Source: Rhizobium sp. WYCCWR10014 (GTDB lineage Bacteria > Pseudomonadota > Alphaproteobacteria > Rhizobiales > Rhizobiaceae). From it: 64,000 nt of DNA. The notes beneath the pieces are model-generated. The model was not told the DNA's origin. It worked only from the letters and a program-made list of their open reading frames with translations, and made no database searches. Both the position numbers and the translations under genes were made by a program. Location of the stretch: positions 248,001-312,000 of the forward strand of contig NZ_LXFU01000029.1 of the NCBI RefSeq assembly GCF_001657485.1. The letters run 5' to 3'. The stretch's first letter is position 1, and every line of letters starts with the position of its first letter. Positions 62,985 through 64,000 of the stretch are shown here, piece by piece.

Positions 62985-63545
62985 TCAGGCGATTTCGCGT
63001 TCCAGCACCTTGCGGAGTTTACCGAAGGCAAGCCGGATACGGGACTTCACCGTGCCGAGCGGCAGACCGGTCGCTTCGGCGATCTCCGAATGCGATTGAC
63101 CGAGGAAGAAGGCGGCGCGCAGCATGTCGCGCTGTTCCTCCGGCAATTGGCCGACGGCGGCGCGTATCTTGGCGTCGCGATCGTCATTGGCGATGATTTC
63201 TTCCGCGCCGATATCGGCCGGCGGCTGCAGGGCCGGATCGGTCTCATCGAAGATTCGGGTGTTGGCGCGCCGCTGCATGTCGATGCGGCGGTTGCGGGCA
63301 ATGCGGAAAAGCCAGGTCGAGAGGGAAGATCGCGTGGCATCGTAGAGCTCTGCCTTGTGCCAGAGCACGATCATGATCTCCTGGACCAGTTCCTCGGCCT
63401 CGCCTGATGTCATCCTCTGGCGCATCAGCCAGGCTTTCAGGCGGGGTGCGAAATAGTCGAACAGGATGGAAAAGGCCTGCTGGTCGCGATCCCTGGCGAC
63501 GGCCTTCGCGAGGGCAGCGAAACGCTGTCTTTCCTCGGCATCCAT
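62985..63545 (-). CDS. ECF-type RNA polymerase sigma factor
   Basis: Extracytoplasmic-function sigma factor, 186 residues. Region 2 runs from about residue 22 (QAFSILFDYFAPRLKAWLMR) with LVQEIMIVLWHKAELYDATR and STWLFRIARNRRIDMQRR (the -10 recognition and core-binding helices). Region 4 begins near 130: LPEEQRDMLRAAFFLGQSHS, then EIAEATGLPLGTVKSRIRLA (-35 recognition). The sequence most resembles the ECF11 (RpoE-ChrR) group. A cognate ChrR-type anti-sigma gene is not adjacent downstream; the next gene is YkvA on the other strand. Target promoters are unknown. Divergent from the IalB-like gene. Confidence 0.92.
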   Translation of the reverse strand: MDAEERQRFAALAKAVARDRDQQAFSILFDYFAPRLKAWLMRQRMTSGEAEELVQEIMIVLWHKAELYDATRSSLSTWLFRIARNRRIDMQRRANTRIFDETDPALQPPADIGAEEIIANDDRDAKIRAAVGQLPEEQRDMLRAAFFLGQSHSEIAEATGLPLGTVKSRIRLAFGKLRKVLEREIA

Positions 63546-63881
63546 ATCTCCTCACCAGCCCCCTGCGACAATAATTTCGTCCCGGATTTCCAAGTCTTAC
63601 TGAGGTACAACGGATTTGGGAAAGGTCAAACTCTTGCCTGAATCTTTGTGTCTTAAATTCAGCCGAACGGACGGCCAGTGCCATTGGGGCACGGTGTCGC
63701 GGCCGATACCGTTAAAGGGACGAAAATTGACACTCGAGCTGAAATGACACAGGCACATACAAATCGCAGCTATTGTTGACCATTTGGTAACCTGAATTAA
63801 GTCAAAATAAAGCAGATCGTGATTATGCGGCGCCCGCTATGATCGCTTCGGGCCTTGAATCGCAAGAACCGGCAGGAATCC
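63546..63881. other. 336 bp intergenic region between sigma factor and IalB-like gene
   Basis: No gene. A TTGAC (63776-63780) and an AT-rich run with AAAATAAAG follow, which might form a rightward promoter for the IalB-like gene. TGATC at 63840 may be half of an ECF-type -35, but a matching -10 is not clear. Confidence 0.5.
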
Positions 63882-64000
63882 ATGTTTGTAAAAAGTATCG
63901 TATCCGCTCTCGCACTCACCCTTGTTATGGCCGGAGTTGCGACAGCGCAGCAGGCCGCGCCGAACCGCATCCAGCAGTTTCAGGCATGGGGCGCCTACTC
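63882..64000 (+). CDS. Invasion-associated locus B (IalB)-like secreted protein, truncated by window end
   Basis: Only the first 39 residues are visible: signal MFVKSIVSALALTLVMAGVA, cleavage near ATA-QQ, then QAAPNRIQQFQAWGAYS. The NRIQQFQAWGAYSY pattern is typical of IalB family proteins, which in Bartonella aid erythrocyte entry and in rhizobia are abundant periplasmic or surface proteins of unclear role. A ribosome-binding site GGCAGGAATCC precedes ATG 63882. Family call rests on this short segment. Confidence 0.7.
   Translation, partial: MFVKSIVSALALTLVMAGVATAQQAAPNRIQQFQAWGAY

Overview
The window is a 64 kb piece of an alphaproteobacterial chromosome, almost certainly Rhizobium (R. etli / R. 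leguminosarum group). The signs are high GC, the ffh-chorismate mutase-rpsP-rimM-trmD-rplS order with leuC nearby, the dapF-mtaB-ftsY-yciB-DUF2585 string, a CenR-type regulator, an IalB-type secreted protein at the right edge, and many palindromic intergenic repeats of the rhizobial mosaic type. Assignments come from reading translations and DNA motifs by eye; no database was searched.

Layout. (1) 1-7727, all minus strand: a peptide uptake and degradation cluster of an M81/MlrC-type peptidase, a GntR/FadR regulator, a dipeptide-type binding protein, two permeases and a gamma-glutamyltransferase cut by the window edge. (2) 7728-17390: an accessory, patchy region. It has a ~900 bp gap with three TTCGGGATYCCGAA palindromes, an AraC regulator followed by a decayed copy of its own DNA-binding domain, a chloroperoxidase-like hydrolase with a flavin oxidoreductase, a periplasmic cupin, an NmrA-like reductase, a metallo-beta-lactamase-fold hydrolase, and a divergent LysR/SDR pair around a perfect 8-8-8 dyad. 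It ends with a transposase scrap beside tRNA-Gly(GCC). (3) 17.4-24.9 kb: YbaK-type deacylase, CnoX-like thioredoxin, LON-domain protein, Trm112, a UbiH-type hydroxylase, TesB, and the nitrogen-regulated glnK-amtB operon behind a sigma-54 promoter. (4) 25-32.9 kb: ftsK, lolA, xthA, a cyclic-nucleotide-binding protein, CenR, an L,D-transpeptidase-fold protein and an aldo/keto reductase. (5) 33.2-41.6 kb: leuC, a two-gene amino-acid ABC system, and the ribosome/SRP cluster, with a candidate small RNA or attenuator ahead of ffh. (6) 41.8-47.3 kb: dapF-mtaB-ftsY-yciB-DUF2585. (7) 47.4-50.6 kb: ccmABCDG for cytochrome c maturation. (8) 50.9-56.9 kb: acnA, DUF1223, DUF2794, a GNAT enzyme, and a Bax-inhibitor-1 protein behind a structured leader that fits the alphaproteobacterial ybhL motif. 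(9) 57-64 kb: an FtsX-type permease with a LolD-like ATPase divergent from a TesA-type esterase, thpR convergently overlapping a low-molecular-weight phosphatase, a PCD, a YkvA protein, an ECF sigma factor and the start of an IalB-like gene.

Most of the window is core housekeeping DNA. The least explained parts are the 7.7-17.4 kb accessory block, the two-hairpin unit upstream of ffh, the paired GC-rich repeats in the ccm locus, and a tandem array of Shine-Dalgarno-like 14-mers near 62.4 kb. I saw no CRISPR array, prophage or secretion system, and nothing I can name as a complete new system.
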